The translations under genes were made by a program, and so were the position numbers. Of a stretch of 64,000 nt of DNA, positions 46,668 through 58,465 are shown piece after piece. The notes below the pieces were generated by a model. It was not told the origin of the DNA and ran no database searches. It was given only the letters and a program-made list of their open reading frames with translations. The DNA is from Adiantum capillus-veneris (taxonomy: Eukaryota; Streptophyta; Polypodiopsida; Polypodiales; Pteridaceae), in the NCBI GenBank assembly GCA_014529385.2, contig CM043962.1, positions 92,161,180-92,225,179 on the forward strand, read 5' to 3'. The number at the start of each line of letters is the position of its first letter. The first letter of the stretch is position 1.

Positions 46668-46966
46668 CCTTACAATTAGTGTATAATAAGAAAGGCTGGT
46701 TGAGTGTTTGAGTAATTTATTGCTTGTATGGAAGCTAGTCTATCCGTTGTGGATCCATCTTTGAATGCAATAACTATTTAAGGGAGTATATTTTCCCTTA
46801 ACTCCATTGGTTTTTTTGCTCATGATCCTTTGCTATGCTTTCTTGGTTTAAGAGCCTAGGGACTAGCACATGCACATCTCCACCCAACCATACCATATAT
46901 TGGCCCTTGGCCTGCTAAATATAGCCCCCTTAACTGCATGTAGTCTTGGCCCTTGGCTTGACATTA
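46668..46966 (-). repeat. Possible LTR end followed by a polypurine tract
   Basis: The sequence runs from TGTCCTTAC to CCTTGGCTTGACA. It is directly followed by TTACTCTCCCCTTGG, which on the minus strand is a purine-rich tract as seen before 3' LTRs. A second similar TGACATTACTCTCCC block occurs at about 47047 with repeated flanks (ACAAGTGGTGATAT). No partner LTR was found, so this is tentative. Confidence 0.4.
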
Positions 46967-47109
46967 CTCTCCCCTTGGAAAAGCATTTTCGACCTCAAAA
47001 ACACAAGCGGTGATATTTTCATAAGAATCCTTGGCCCTTGGGCACCTGACATTACTCTCCCTTTGGAGGAGTTTTCTCCCTAAAAACCACAAGTGGTGAT
47101 ATCTTTGTA

Positions 47110-48501
47110 AGAACATTAATGTTTTTCGCATTCCACAGTGGCATCCCTCACTGATCCAACTGTGCATTTGATCAATACACATTCCACTAGGAGGTTTAAT
47201 GAAACCAAAACATCTTGATTTTCTACATTGTCATCCCTTTGCAATTGTTTGTATAACCAGCTTATATTCAAAATAGTGTGTAGACTTGATTTGTAACTCA
47301 CTTGAGTACTTTAAAAAAGGAGTTACCACAACTAAGAGGTCTAAATAAATGATCACATTTTAGACATTCTTAAAATACTAGAACATGCAAGAATACCTCT
47401 GCTCAACTTTCCATGAGAGTGACATTAAGTCCCTGACTTGCTATCATTTCTCATTAGTAAACAACTCCACCATAACTAGTAATCGAGGTTGACAACCTAA
47501 CCTAATAATAACCTTTCCAATCAAATTGCTTTACTGCAAATGTACAATCTTACCATATCCCCTAGCATGAGATTAACACTTGTAGTGCCTATCCGCCTCT
47601 AAATGACTGCAATAGTAAGGTGTGTTTTCCAACCATTTACAGGCAGTCCTCCAATGATGACTCATAAACTTGGTCATAATTCCTTGCAAAATTGTCGAGT
47701 AATCAACAATGTTACGAACAACCAACTTGGTCAACTTTAGAGATTGAATAGGAAATTGAATTAATTTTACAAAGTTTACTCAATTTGTCTATAAGCACCC
47801 AAACCGAGCCATGACCTCTTACGGCGATTGGTAGACCTACAATAAATCTTATAGAGATACTACAGCTACAATGCAAAATGCTTCATAAGCTATCAATTTC
47901 ATGCTGCTCCAAATCTCCTCCAAATCTGCCTTTGCTAAACACTAGGGCCCATTACACGTAGTGTACATGCATCTAGCAAAAATGTATCTGAGCTTGCATT
48001 TTCATGACTGTAGTTGCCAATGCTTAGGGCAGATGGTATGCTCATAGCACACATGGAACAAGAGGGTAAATAGCTCTACGAAAAAAATAAAAACTTTCCA
48101 CGACAATCACTTGAAAGCATTGCTAAAATGTTTGAACCATAATAGAATGTGAAACATAAATCACATCTAGCTACAAACAATGAAACATTTTCATTAAAAA
48201 TACATAGCCTTGCTATATGCGTAAACAACCATCCGTGAATGTTGATGCAAACAACAGAGCAAAGCTTGAGCCTTAGACAACATCTAATTGCATGTCAGTC
48301 TTTGATTTCACTTCTCCTATTTTGCAAGTATTATTATTTGCTCAATGAAATGGAGATCAATGACAATTAATTTACTACAACCCTTGAGTCTCGGCTCGTG
48401 AAAGGGAACATTGCATGGTGGAGATTGTGGAGAGCGAGACTACAAAGATTTGAGCTGTACCATGTGATGGCAAGGGTAATGAGGAGAAGGAATTCTCTAG
48501 A
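47110..48501. other. Intergenic region, nothing recognised
   Basis: AT-rich, no ORF with a motif, no repeat pair seen with the rest of the window. Confidence 0.5.
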
Positions 48502-48843
48502 ATTGGAAATTGAGAAATATGTTGTGTGAAAACGCAAAACCGTGCTACACTTCTATTAGTACTTTGAAAAAGTGACATATTAGGCTATATCTATGGAGGA
48601 GATCATCTCTCCTTATTTTAAGCACAATTTCCCCAATGAAAAGCCATGAAGCGCATGAGTTTCTCTCCATTAAATTGGAAATTGAGAAATATGTTGTGTG
48701 AAAACAAAAACCTTGCTACACTGCTATTAGTACTTTGAAAAAGTGACGTATTAGGCTATATCTATGGAGGAGATCTTCTCTCCTTATTTTGAGCACAATC
48801 TCCCCAATGAAAATCCATGAAGCCCATGAATTTCTCTCCATTA
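48502..48843. repeat. Tandem duplication of a 171-bp unit
   Basis: Two copies starting ATTGGAAATTGAGAAATATG at 48502 and 48673, about 93% alike by eye. It lies about 630 bp upstream of the TOM40-like start. Confidence 0.88.
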
Positions 48844-49476
48844 AGTTAAAATCTCTTCTTCCAAGCGCCAGTGAGGGAGGACCCCCCCCCTCCGCCCATA
48901 CGACTCAGGTCTAACTTATGACCATTTGAGTCCAATCTTGGGAAAAATGATTCGTGAGAGACGAATGTCCGGTGAGAAGAAATACAGGTGTGAAGCCAGT
49001 GTCTTCAGACCAAAAGGCAATGGCATAACAGGGTTTGGGGTTTTGCTTGACGGCGGGACCTGCGTACACCACAGTCACGCTCTCTAGGGTTTTGGCCATC
49101 GTGTCTGATCTCATCGTCATCTCTAACCCGTCAAGATCGTTATCAAGTCACCACGATTTCGATCTTCGCCTGCACTTGTGAGTTTCTGTGCTTTTGCGAG
49201 CTACATTGTGCAGCTACGCAGAGTTTGAATTCCGATCGTCTGTAACATACAGTATCCATACATTTTTTACAGGTCGACGCTTTGACGGCATGCTTTTTGA
49301 TGTGGGTGAGCTCGAAATAGCTGTACATGCAGGTCCTATTCTTTCAGCAGCTTGACTTTTGCTCGTCAGAATCTCTAGCTTTGTATCTGAATGTTTTTTG
49401 TTGTCTCAGACATGATATGCAATTGACTCCTGACTAAGTCCGGACGAACAGTGTTTCTATTCAGCAAGCATCTAAA
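48844..49476 (+). promoter_or_regulatory. Upstream region and probable 5' UTR of the TOM40-like gene
   Basis: Contains CTAGGGTTTTGG at 49084-49095, a telo-box (AAACCCTA on the other strand) of the kind common in plant housekeeping promoters. A candidate 5'-UTR intron runs from TTGTGAGTTT (about 49176) to TTGTTGTCTCAG (ending 49410). The start context is AAAATGGG. TSS and UTR limits are inference. Confidence 0.4.
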
Positions 49477-49663
49477 ATGGGAGGAACTATCAGCTTTGCT
49501 GCTGCACCTCCTCCTCCGATTCCTGCCAATGCTCCTCCTCCTCCTTTACAGGCTACACCAACACCAGAGGAAAGTGAAAAGCCAGAGAAGCCATCTGGAG
49601 AAGTAGATTGGCTCAATCTTCCATGTCCCATTAGTTATGATGAATTGCAGCGAGAAGCAATGA
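49477..49663 (+). CDS. TOM40: TOM40-like mitochondrial import channel, first coding exon
   Basis: TOM40 is the beta-barrel pore of the outer mitochondrial membrane import complex. The exon encodes 62 residues: an MGGTISFAAA start, a Pro/Ala-rich cytosolic head and a PTPEESEKPEKP linker, then VDWLNLPCPISYDELQREAM. The last block matches the conserved pre-barrel segment of plant TOM40 (NLPxPxxYEELHREA). The frame runs into GTAAGG at 49664, a good splice donor after ATG-A (phase 1). The ATG at 49477 is the only one that includes the head. No second exon is recognisable before 51710, so intron 1 would be long and may contain the transposon nest. An isolated exon fragment is the alternative. Confidence 0.72.
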
Positions 49664-51149
49664 GTAAGGTTTTGTTGTTGTTTTGGATTTCTGCCTACAG
49701 ATCTTCTTGCTTACATTGTCAGCTCAAATTTCTAGGTAGTTTTAAGTTCGGGGTTACCATTTCTCATCTTTTCTACTCATATTGTGATACTAAGCTCAAG
49801 CATGGAAGTTGTTAATTTGGACCTAGCTTTGTACGTAAACTTTATTTTATGTGAAATGTCATGTGTGTAAGGAGGTAACTTGAAGGGGAATGTGTAGTGT
49901 GACAGGGTTGTTTATTTTCATTGGATCCCTTGGATGGAAATGAACTTTATATTGTTATAACATGATTAGGAATTGAGTTTTTCACCTCATGATCCCGCTT
50001 GATGTCCTAAATTTATATTTGTGAATTGCAGTCATTATGATTTTTTCCATATCTATATTACCTTTTTTTAAATGGCATGGGAGTCTTGCTTACAGTGACC
50101 TGATTTTTCTGATAGAGGAGTTCAAAATTGTTGTTGGTGGAAGAAATTTTTATTAACGTATGCTATAACATACAGTATTTTAGCCTTGAGTTCATATAAG
50201 GCAAGTGAGCTTCAACCTTACTCATTATCTTTGCTGCATCTACGAGCTGTAATTGTCTTCTTTGCTATTCACAAGCTACTTAGATCTTTTGTGACTGTTC
50301 CCTTTTGCCAAGCGAAGATGCGTTTTAGAGCTGTTTGATTGTTTCCTTTTTGTTGATTATGGATGGAGCAAGTTCAGTGGATGATGGAGGCTCACTTACA
50401 CTTTTGGATTGTTCAGAGACATCACAAACTCTTTCTATTCAATGTTCTCATTGATTGTGAGGCTTCATATGGCTAAGTTCATAATTACATGTATCTTAAA
50501 AAACCATGACAGTTTGGTCATTTGATTCTATACTTACATAAAAAATAATGATTTTTATCTAATTTTGTGATTAAGTTCTCTGGTCTTTCTATCGGCAAAG
50601 ATATGATAAGTGGGTTTACATTGAGTAAGATTGTTTGGTTCGAGGGAGTCACTTTCATAGTTTATTATAACACGTTCATGCTCTTTGTTGATCTAATCCA
50701 AGTGAGTGTGCCCAAGGGAGATTGTAGAATCTTGCCTGTTTGTGGAAATGCTAGAAGGTGATTTGCTGTCCGAGAGATCATTAAATTTATGGGAACATTT
50801 TCAAAGCATTGGGGTGACATTCAAAGGCTGGTATGGCCTCTTGTCTAGCCATAAGATGGGTACCCAAGTGGTGCAGTTTTGTGAAAGAAAGGAACCACAT
50901 CATGGTAAGGAGGTTAAGAGGGATTCTTGAAGGTTCCACTACTCTCACTATGGTCCCTTCGCGCGATCGGTCAATGAAACACAAAAAGCGTGCGAGACGA
51001 GTGACCAGCCCGGAGCTATCCTAAAGAAGGTGAGAAAATGTTATCCTTGCTGATCATGCTTGTTGTGTTGTCCCATCGACATAGCGTCTTGCCATAAAGA
51101 TGGACGCCCATGACTATAAAGATGTCTTGTAGTGTATTGAAAGAGAAAT
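49664..51149 (+). other. Probable TOM40-like intron 1 sequence
   Basis: T-rich sequence typical of plant introns follows the donor. No next exon of TOM40 (the expected barrel-start segment) is visible. The segment at 50560-51020 has open stretches without a recognisable motif. Confidence 0.4.
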
Positions 51150-51710
51150 TTCAAGATTGGTAGGGACGGTAGAGAGACCTTACTATTGTCATTTCCCAAG
51201 GTTCCATGGGTAGCCTTGCTAGTGGTTGTGCCTCAAAGGCGCACAACCTCCACCCCTCAGTATTACTAAATGCGAGTCACCCTTCCTCTTGCACCGAAAT
51301 GGCAAAACAGTCTTCCTCCATGATACATGTTGCGATTGCATTCAATACCTCTAGATGCATGAAAACAACCATCCACACCGAGATGTGAAGCTCATAAGGA
51401 ATGTGCCAAACTAATTTAAGGGCACATCATGAATGTCCCATAGTATGCCCATCACTCATACCTTGCTCATGTATCCCAAGGTCCCTCTAGTAGCCTTGCT
51501 AGTGGTTGTGCTTGACAGGCTCACAACCTCCACCACCCTCTTGATTGCTAAGTGCGAGTCATCTTTCCTTTTGCACCACAAAGAAAAAATAGTCTTCCTT
51601 TGCGATACATGTTGTGATTGAATTTTAACACCTCTAGATATAGGAAAGCATTCATTCACACTGAGATGGTAAGCTCAGAAGGAATGTGCCATTCTGATGT
51701 GAGGGCGTTG
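51150..51710. repeat. Tandem repeat of about 281 bp, interrupted by element D
   Basis: CCCAAGG units start at 51195 and 51475 (TAGCCTTGCTAGTGGTTGTG in each). A third partial unit (CATGAATGTCCCATAGTATG) occurs at 51428 and again at 63754, after element D. Removing D restores the 281-283 bp spacing. Confidence 0.82.
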
Positions 51711-51841
51711 TGTCACAAGACGAGCACCACGTGCCAATAGAAAAGAATTGACTAAACAAACTTTTAGTACTTCAATAACAACTGAACTGAGAGAGAGACG
51801 ACACGCGACACGAAGTGGCGGAATTCCATCCCAGAGAGTAT

Positions 51842-51881
51842 TGGCCCCAAACCTTGGTGTCCCTTTCGGTATTTCTTTATA
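51842..51881 (-). promoter_or_regulatory. Shared LTR core module, element D 3' LTR
   Basis: Minus-strand TATAAAGAAATACCGAAAGG, then a GGGACACC/GGTTTGGGGCC arm. Same as 54156-54195 and 14558-14597. Confidence 0.65.
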
Positions 51882-52211
51882 ATGCATCAACACAGTACAA
51901 GCCGGTACTCCAGACTCTGCACCTTCTCCAGGAAGCATGCCCGAGAATGAGCCCATGGCCTCATATTTAAAGGCCCTAGGCCCTAAAAGCAGTTTACATG
52001 AAAAGCCTTCAAACTCAAAAGCTTCTGGTCCAAAAGCAATGCCAAAAAGCTGCCATCATAAATCACAAAAATCCGTACAACTGCCACGTCAACAATCAGC
52101 GCAAAACGTGGAAATCCGTACAGTGCCAAGTCATCACGTTAGCAGAAAATCCGGAGCATTCATACAACTGCCACCTTATCAGCTTTTGCGTAATTCTTGG
52201 TGTGTGTGTGT

Positions 52212-52507
52212 GGATCTTGCATCATTCTTGTCATGCCAAGGCATGCCCAAGAGAACTTTCCCAACTTCATAATGTGGAAATCGGCTTCTCTATGATAATC
52301 TTGAATAGTCACTGGAAGAGCACCAATCAGCGGTACCACTTTCTGAGTTTGCCCTGTGGCTAGCTCAGCTTCAATTTCTCCACCCTCTGCATCATAATCA
52401 AAGTGCATTTGCTTCAAGAATTGTGGATGGATGAAGTTCTTTGTAGCTCCTGGGTCATAGAAAATTACGGCTTTCAAACTGTTGACTTTGCCGTATGCTC
52501 GACACAA
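52212..52507 (-). pseudogene. pol: Element D aspartic protease fragment
   Basis: The minus-strand reading has VIFYDPGATKNFIHPQFL, the retropepsin active site (D-P-G-A), and VVPLIGALPVTIQDY, the flap-to-C-terminal part. It ends abruptly at the deletion point where LTR sequence begins (about 52211), so the apparent C-terminus (ACLGMTRMMQDP) is partly junction sequence. Confidence 0.82.
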
Positions 52508-52654
52508 TTCGTTTGTACTTTCAAGGTGTATGCCACAGATGTCAAGTACTAATCCAATGGCCGGTTTAGCTCATTTGGCTGGAGATGGTTCTTGGTTTCT
52601 GTCGACTGTCGGCGTGGGCGTCGGCTTCGTTGGTCTGTCAGTGCGTTGCAGACA

Positions 52655-53790
52655 ACCAAAATAGTCATGTCCTATTTGAAAGCATCCAAAACATCGGCCT
52701 TCTTGTAGTAAGGTATGTCGTTGTTGAGGTGGCAAACGGCGCCTTTGCGGTTGGCTTTCACGAGACTCGAGAATTTGTTCTTTGTTGGCGAGAGTTGTGG
52801 TTAGTGGCCGGAGGTTCTTTTGTGGTAAACTCTAGCTTTCCCTTCATCAGTTTGTAGCCAACCGCAGCATGGTCCATAAGCTCTTGCATGGTAGAGACTT
52901 GCTTGGAAAGACAATATTCCTGCAATGGTGATGGTAGTCCAATGGTGTAGCGCCCGCACTGGTCCTCCAAGGAAATGAACTTCAAGGACACTAGAAGGTA
53001 CACGTCGAGAAACCTTTGGTTATAGTCGTCCATGCTTTCGATGGCAAGTATTTTCAAGTTGCCCCACTCTGCCAAAAATTCGGACTTCAAACATAGAAGT
53101 CATGTAACTGCGTGCGAAAACTGTTTTGAAAGCTTGCCAAGTCCTTGGAGCATGAGGTTGTGTCGCGATTGAACTCCACCATTGCATAGCATTATCTATG
53201 AGAAATTATTCTGCTCGAGAACTCTTGGGTTCTTCTGTATAGTTTCCCAAAGCATAGATGTTGTTGAATTGCTGTAGGAACTGCAATGCTTTCTTTCGAT
53301 CTTTCACCTCGAAAAAAGTGAAAAATTTGACTCTCGTGCCGCCATTGCATAGCATTATCTTTAAGAAATCCTGTTGCTCGAGAAATCTTGGGTTCTTTTG
53401 TATAATTCACCAAAGCATAGATGATGTTGAATTGTTGTAGGAACTGCAATGCTTTCTTCCGATCTTTCATCCCGAAAAAACTTAAAAGTGAAAAATTTGA
53501 CTGTCTTTGGAGTGGTTAGGCACATATCCTGGGTATGGATAATAAGGGTATCCATATGGGCTCCAACCGTTGTAGCCTAGTGGCAGTGGTGGTGGGGGCA
53601 ATGGCGGAAGGTTGCTGGTTGGAAGCTCTCCTACTTTCTGGTGCCGGAGGAGGAGGTACCACCTGTGGCATTAGAGGGGGTAACATGTAATTTAAAAATT
53701 GTTGAAAACTTTGCAGCATCGGAAGATTTTGCTGAGGATGCTGCGAAAGAATATCGTGAAGCTCGTTGATAAGAAACTGCAAATATTCTA
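52655..53790 (-). pseudogene. gag: Element D gag with duplicated segment
   Basis: In order: a Pro/Gln-rich N-terminus (QFLINELHDILSQHPQQN, 53516-53782), an AMQWW-type Gag core broken by frameshifts, a retrotransposon Gag domain with EWGNLKILAIESMDDYNQRFLD and YTIGLPSPLQEY (52758-53090), and a zinc knuckle CFGCFQIGHDYFGC near 52672-52715. A stretch of about 165-174 bp (CTTGGGTTCTT at 53223 and 53397) is tandemly duplicated in the N-terminal half. No intact frame remains. Confidence 0.82.
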
Positions 53791-54155
53791 CCTAATCCAT
53801 GAACGCTATGTCTTGGGTTCTTTATGGCTTATGCCCTAGAAGACTTGAGCGGTGAAGATGGGAGCGCGCCCGATGCGCGATGAAGTAAGGATGGGAGTGG
53901 CTAATAACTATGGGATCGGAGCACGAAGTTAAAATTTCCAATGAGCTTTGGAAGTGCGATCTTGCTCTGTTTGCTCTTTGGTAGGACCGATATGCTTTCA
54001 GAAAAGCACACGCTTGATGCTCTGATACCACTGTCACAAGACGGGCACCACGTGCCAATAGAAAAGAACAGACTTTTAGCACTTCAATAACAACTGAACC
54101 GAGAGAGAGAGACGACAAGCGACACGGAGTGGCGGAATTCCACCCCAGAGAGTAT

Positions 54156-54195
54156 TGGCCCCAAACCTTGGCGCCCCTTTCGGTATTTCTTTATA
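54156..54195 (-). promoter_or_regulatory. Shared LTR core module, element D 5' LTR
   Basis: Minus-strand TATAAAGAAATACCGAAAGG, then GGCGCCAAGGTTTGGGGCCA. Upstream on the minus strand (54380-54490) lie three GCCACGTCA/CCGTACAG modules. Confidence 0.65.
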
Positions 54196-54611
54196 TTTCA
54201 TCAACACAGTACAAGCTGGTACTCTAGACTCTGCACCTTCTCCAGGAAGCATGCCCGAGAATGAGCCCACGGCCTCATATTTAAAGGCCCTAGGCCCCAA
54301 AAGTAGTTTACATGAAAAGCCTTCAAACTCAAAAGCTTTTGGTCCAAAAGCAATGTCAAAAAGCTACCAGCGTAAATCACGGAATTCTGTACAACTGCCA
54401 TGTAAGAGTCAACGCAAAATCCAGAAATCCGTACAGTGCCACGTCATCATGCCAGCGAAAATCCGGAGCGTCCGTACAGCTGCCACATCATTAGCTTTTG
54501 CGTAATTCTTGGTGTGCGTGTGTAAGGTGCAACGGAAGTGAATGTTGAACTTTGCTCAAGATGAGTGCTGCGAACTGTGCTGAAGGGTTCCTTTTACTTA
54601 CGGAAGGGAGA

Positions 54612-55115
54612 GCCTTCAGTTCCCTTAGTGAGAGAGTGCAATGGACACAAACAAAGTGGTGAACACTGTGAATGAAGGTGCTGAGATCGAGAGATAGAGA
54701 GAGAAGAATACGACACCAGAATGTTGTCAAACCCTCCTCCGAAGGCCCCACTCTCTATGGCGAGAGATTGCACAAATCTCTACAATGCTTAGACTTGCTG
54801 ATGATGTCGACGACGATGAGGACGACGACGAGATGGGCTGAAATCTGAAAATGCTAAGGAAGAGGCTTCAGTTCCCTTAGTGAGAGAGTGCAATGGACAC
54901 AAACAAAGCGGTGAACACTGTGAATCAAGGTGCTGAGACCGAGAGATAGAGAGAGAAGAATACGACACCAGAATGTTGTCAAACCCTCCTCCGAAGGCCC
55001 CACTCTCTATGGCGAGAGTGGTCTACTATTGATTGCACAAATCTCTACAATGCTTGGACTTGCCGATGATGTCGATGACGATGAGGACGACGACGAGATG
55101 GGCTGAAATCTGAAA
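54612..55115 (-). repeat. 252-bp tandem duplication within the solo B LTR
   Basis: Two copies each contain CCTCCGAAGGCCCCACTCTC and GATGAGGACGACGACGAGAT. The second is about 97% like the first. The single-copy state is seen in the other B LTRs. Confidence 0.88.
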
Positions 55116-55440
55116 ATGCTAAGGGCTGAAATCTGCAAATCTTCATTTGCTGAATTCTGACTCTATGTCAGCGACACTGTCGCTGGCGACGATGCGACGA
55201 GGACGCGCTGAAAACGCAGATGCTGAAATCTGCGTTTTCTGGGCTGAATCTGCAAAGTACGTTGGATCTGATTGTGCGGCCGAGAACTGTTGCGGGAAGG
55301 TGAGATCTGCGATGTTCGGGACTTCTTCTGCGATGTTTGATTGCTGAAAATTGAAAACGCTGACGCTTCTTGGTGTTCCGTCACGGTGAATTTGCAAAAC
55401 GCTATGCTGATGCAAAAACGCTAGGGCTGAAAACTGTAAG

Positions 55441-56641
55441 TGTTAGGTGTAGCGGAATGAATGTTGTATTTTCTCAAGATTATTGATCTTTATTGCTCAA
55501 GGTTCCTTTTAGTTCTTAGTGAAAGAGAGAGCTTTCCGTCTTGTAGAGTGCTGTGGTCATGAACAAAGTGGGTGGATACTGTGCGTGCAAGTGAATGAGA
55601 CTGAGAGAAGGAGAGAGAAGAGATACGACACCGAGAGGTTGTAAAACCCTCCTCCGAAGGCCCCACTCTCGTCGGCGAGAGTGGTCTACTTTGATTGCAC
55701 AAAGGTGTACAATGCGAATGCAATGGACTGATGCAATGGAACTATGCCGATGACGATGACGGTGACGACGACGACTTGATGGCTGAAATCTGAGGTCTTC
55801 TAATTGCTGATTTCGGGACTGTTTCGGTGGCTGAAAATGATTGTTTTCTTTCTGTGGTTATGGCTGAAAATGATCTCTTCCTTCGGGGTTTATGCTGCAG
55901 ATGAAAACGCTGATGCTTTGTACCTACTGAGCTGCGTTTTAGGGCAGATCTGCACCTGCTGAAAACGCTGTCAATGATGAGGAACACCTGCTGAAAAACG
56001 CTGGTCTAGAGGGCTGAAATCGTTGATGATCTGCTGGAAAAAACGTTGGGATGGGCAGCAAGGTCTAGCGTTAGTGCTTGATGAGAAAACGCTTAAGTGA
56101 CTTGCTATGATGGGGCTGATCTGCATGTGGTAAAAACGCCAGGCAAGGTTGGTTGTTGGCGATGCTGGATCTAGGGACTGGGGGAGGAAACGCCAGGCAT
56201 GGGAGGTGGATGGCGATGGGTCATAAGGGGGGGTCCTGCGGAGAAGTTGCCTGTTGAGCGGGAAGCTCCTGCTGCCTCTTCTGCCATTTAGTGCTAACTT
56301 GGGTTTGCTTATATAGAAACTTAGCAAAATTGCCCTACCTACTTTTGTAGGAAAGTCACTTAAAAATAATAAGTGAAAATCTGAATAAATAGGAAAATAG
56401 GCTAAATGCATTGGAAAATTCCCCTAACTGATACGAATGGATTCTGACGGGAATTCCGATGATCATGCTGTGTTCAACCGGAGGATATGCATCTATGCTA
56501 AGTGACTGGACATGCACGGTCTGCAAATAGACTCACAAAAGTGCCCGATCACTGCTAATCTAGACTTGACTTGGCTGACGGGAACCCTGCTATGGTGTAG
56601 CTTGTCCACGGACACATAGGGTTGGGATGTGTCACGTGACA
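55441..56641 (-). mobile_element. Solo LTR of family B inside element A's 3' LTR
   Basis: 1201 bp, TGTTAGGTGTAGCGG at the left and GATGTGTCACGTGACA at the right. The flanks GTAAG (55436-55440) and GTAAT (56642-56646) look like one GTAAC duplication with a change in each copy. It entered only a few bases inside the terminal TGTAACAGAC of the A LTR. Confidence 0.85.
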
Positions 56642-56764
56642 GTAATAGACTTGGACACTCCAAGTTAAGAATCTACCGCAATAGCACAAATAACCACTTC
56701 AAAACAATTCACAGTTCACAGTTGATTCGACTCTGGCCCGATGGAGTTTCGTGCCTAGAGATAT

Positions 56765-56805
56765 TGGCCCCAAAGTCTCGCGCCCTTTCGGTATTTCGTT
56801 TTATA
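56765..56805 (-). promoter_or_regulatory. Shared LTR core module, element A 3' LTR
   Basis: Minus-strand TATA start followed by CGAAATACCGAAAGGGCGCG and a TTTGGGGCCA arm, slightly eroded compared with 62479-62519. Confidence 0.6.
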
Positions 56806-57239
56806 TTCATCCGTGTTCAAAGTACAAGAGTGCAGACAGGTGCTTACACATAGATTCTGCGTCCAGACGCACTGAGTTGTGAGTGGCCTACCCACTTATT
56901 TAAAGATTAGAAGGGGTGCTAAAAGCAGAGCCCCAAAAGCTTCAAAAGCTGTCCCAAAGCTGAAAATCAAAAGCTTAAGAAATAAAGCAGTTTGAACTGT
57001 CATATGCTTCATAAAATAGCAATTCTTTTAAAAAGCTTTTCCCAACTTGTGTATGCTTTTTTTAAGCCAGAAGTTACGTAGCCAAAATCTGTCCCAGCTT
57101 TTCATAAATTGCGAGGGTCCGTACAGGCTGCCACGTGGCATCTGTTAGGGTTTCCTACTGACACGTCAACCCTTAGGGTTTCCCGCCAGCATACCGATCT
57201 GCTACCCACTGGATGGGGTGTGTCTAGGGTTGTGCCACG

Positions 57240-57832
57240 TTTCACAAAGTGATGACGAGGCTATTGATAGCAGAAATCCTAATTTTTGCCAAAAACCGTA
57301 ATTTCTACCAGAAACCCTAAAATTTTTGCAATTCCTAATTTTTGCTAGAAACCCTAATTTTTGGAAATCGCGGAGGTGGAAAAAAAATTAAAATAAAAAA
57401 AATTTTGTTTTTTTTTGGACGACGCAAATCCTTGCTTTTTGGCTTTGCAAGGAAATTGGAAGAGAGATAAAGAGAGAATATGCTTTAGTTTTTTACTCTC
57501 ATTGAGAGAGAGAATCTGCTTTTGCTTTCAAGCTTTTGGGGCTCTGCTTTTGGGCATCCCTTGTAACATTTAAATATGCGGTGAGGGCCTCACTTCTCAG
57601 AGCATCTGGATGCAGAGTCTGAGAGTGAAACCCTAACCGCTCTTTGTATTCTGACATTGATTTTAATATATAAAGAAATACCGAAAGAGGCGCCAGTCTT
57701 TGGGGCCAATATCTCTAGGCACGGAACTCCGTCGGGCCAGTGTAAATCTATTGTGATATGTGAATTGTTTTGAAGTGGTTATTTGGTGCTGTCGTGATTG
57801 ATTCTTGACTTGGAGTGTTCAAGTCTGTTACA
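57240..57832 (+). mobile_element. Inverted solo LTR of family A in element A's 3' LTR
   Basis: Starts TTTCACAAAGTG (expected TGTCACAAA with one change) and ends TTCAAGTCTGTTACA. TSD CCACG at 57235-57239 and 57833-57837. It lies in the opposite orientation to its host LTR, which resumes as CCACGTCACTGATTTG. It carries an AT-rich segment (57300-57420), GAGAGA tracts and the TATA/hairpin module at 57669-57708. Confidence 0.9.
57669..57708 (+). promoter_or_regulatory. Shared LTR core module, inverted solo LTR
   Basis: TATAAAGAAATACCGAAAGA then GGCGCCAGTCTTTGGGGCCA. Confidence 0.65.
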
Positions 57833-58465
57833 CCACGTCACTGATTTGTGACATACCCCCCTCTTGAAAGCATTGTTATCGCCCTCGATTATGCCTGCAA
57901 AACAGACAGAAGCCATAAGTTGTCTTAGCAGGCACTAATTGTTAGTATCTGCGCACTAGAAACACACATCTAGCACATGTACCAATCGACAGTCACATCA
58001 CAGGACATCACTAGACATCACATGACAACACATGACATTCAACATTCATTCGGATCTTAGACCATGATTTATCGGCAATGCAGTTAGCAATCGCATCTAG
58101 ATCCACTCAAGACCTCATAGATGCCCGATTGACTAACCCCTATTGCAACCATGTCTATTCGAGATCAATTAGATCGAAATGCTGCAGCCATTTTGTTTAT
58201 CAGTTCCTGCACTTAAAAGCAAGTCAAGAACAAATCAGTTTCATATTCCGGAATTCCATTTTATAAAGTCATTCAACAGAATACTGTCAGTTGTTAGTGT
58301 CCCTGAAGCTCAAAGAGACATCCGTGACTCTAGTATTTAAAAATCGATTCATCTGTTGACAAAGGAGCGGAGTAACTTCCCTCTTGTGCAAACCCACTGC
58401 ACCAGATCTCAGACCAAGCTGAATGTCGGGTTCCATTTGGAGTAGACTATGCTAAACCATAAGTT

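Noticed and set aside
48911-49120. Minus-strand ORF starting near the telo-box, a possible divergent gene to TOM40
   Set aside because: Only 69 codons, no motif, and it ends in low-similarity DNA. The telo-box is adequately explained as a promoter element.
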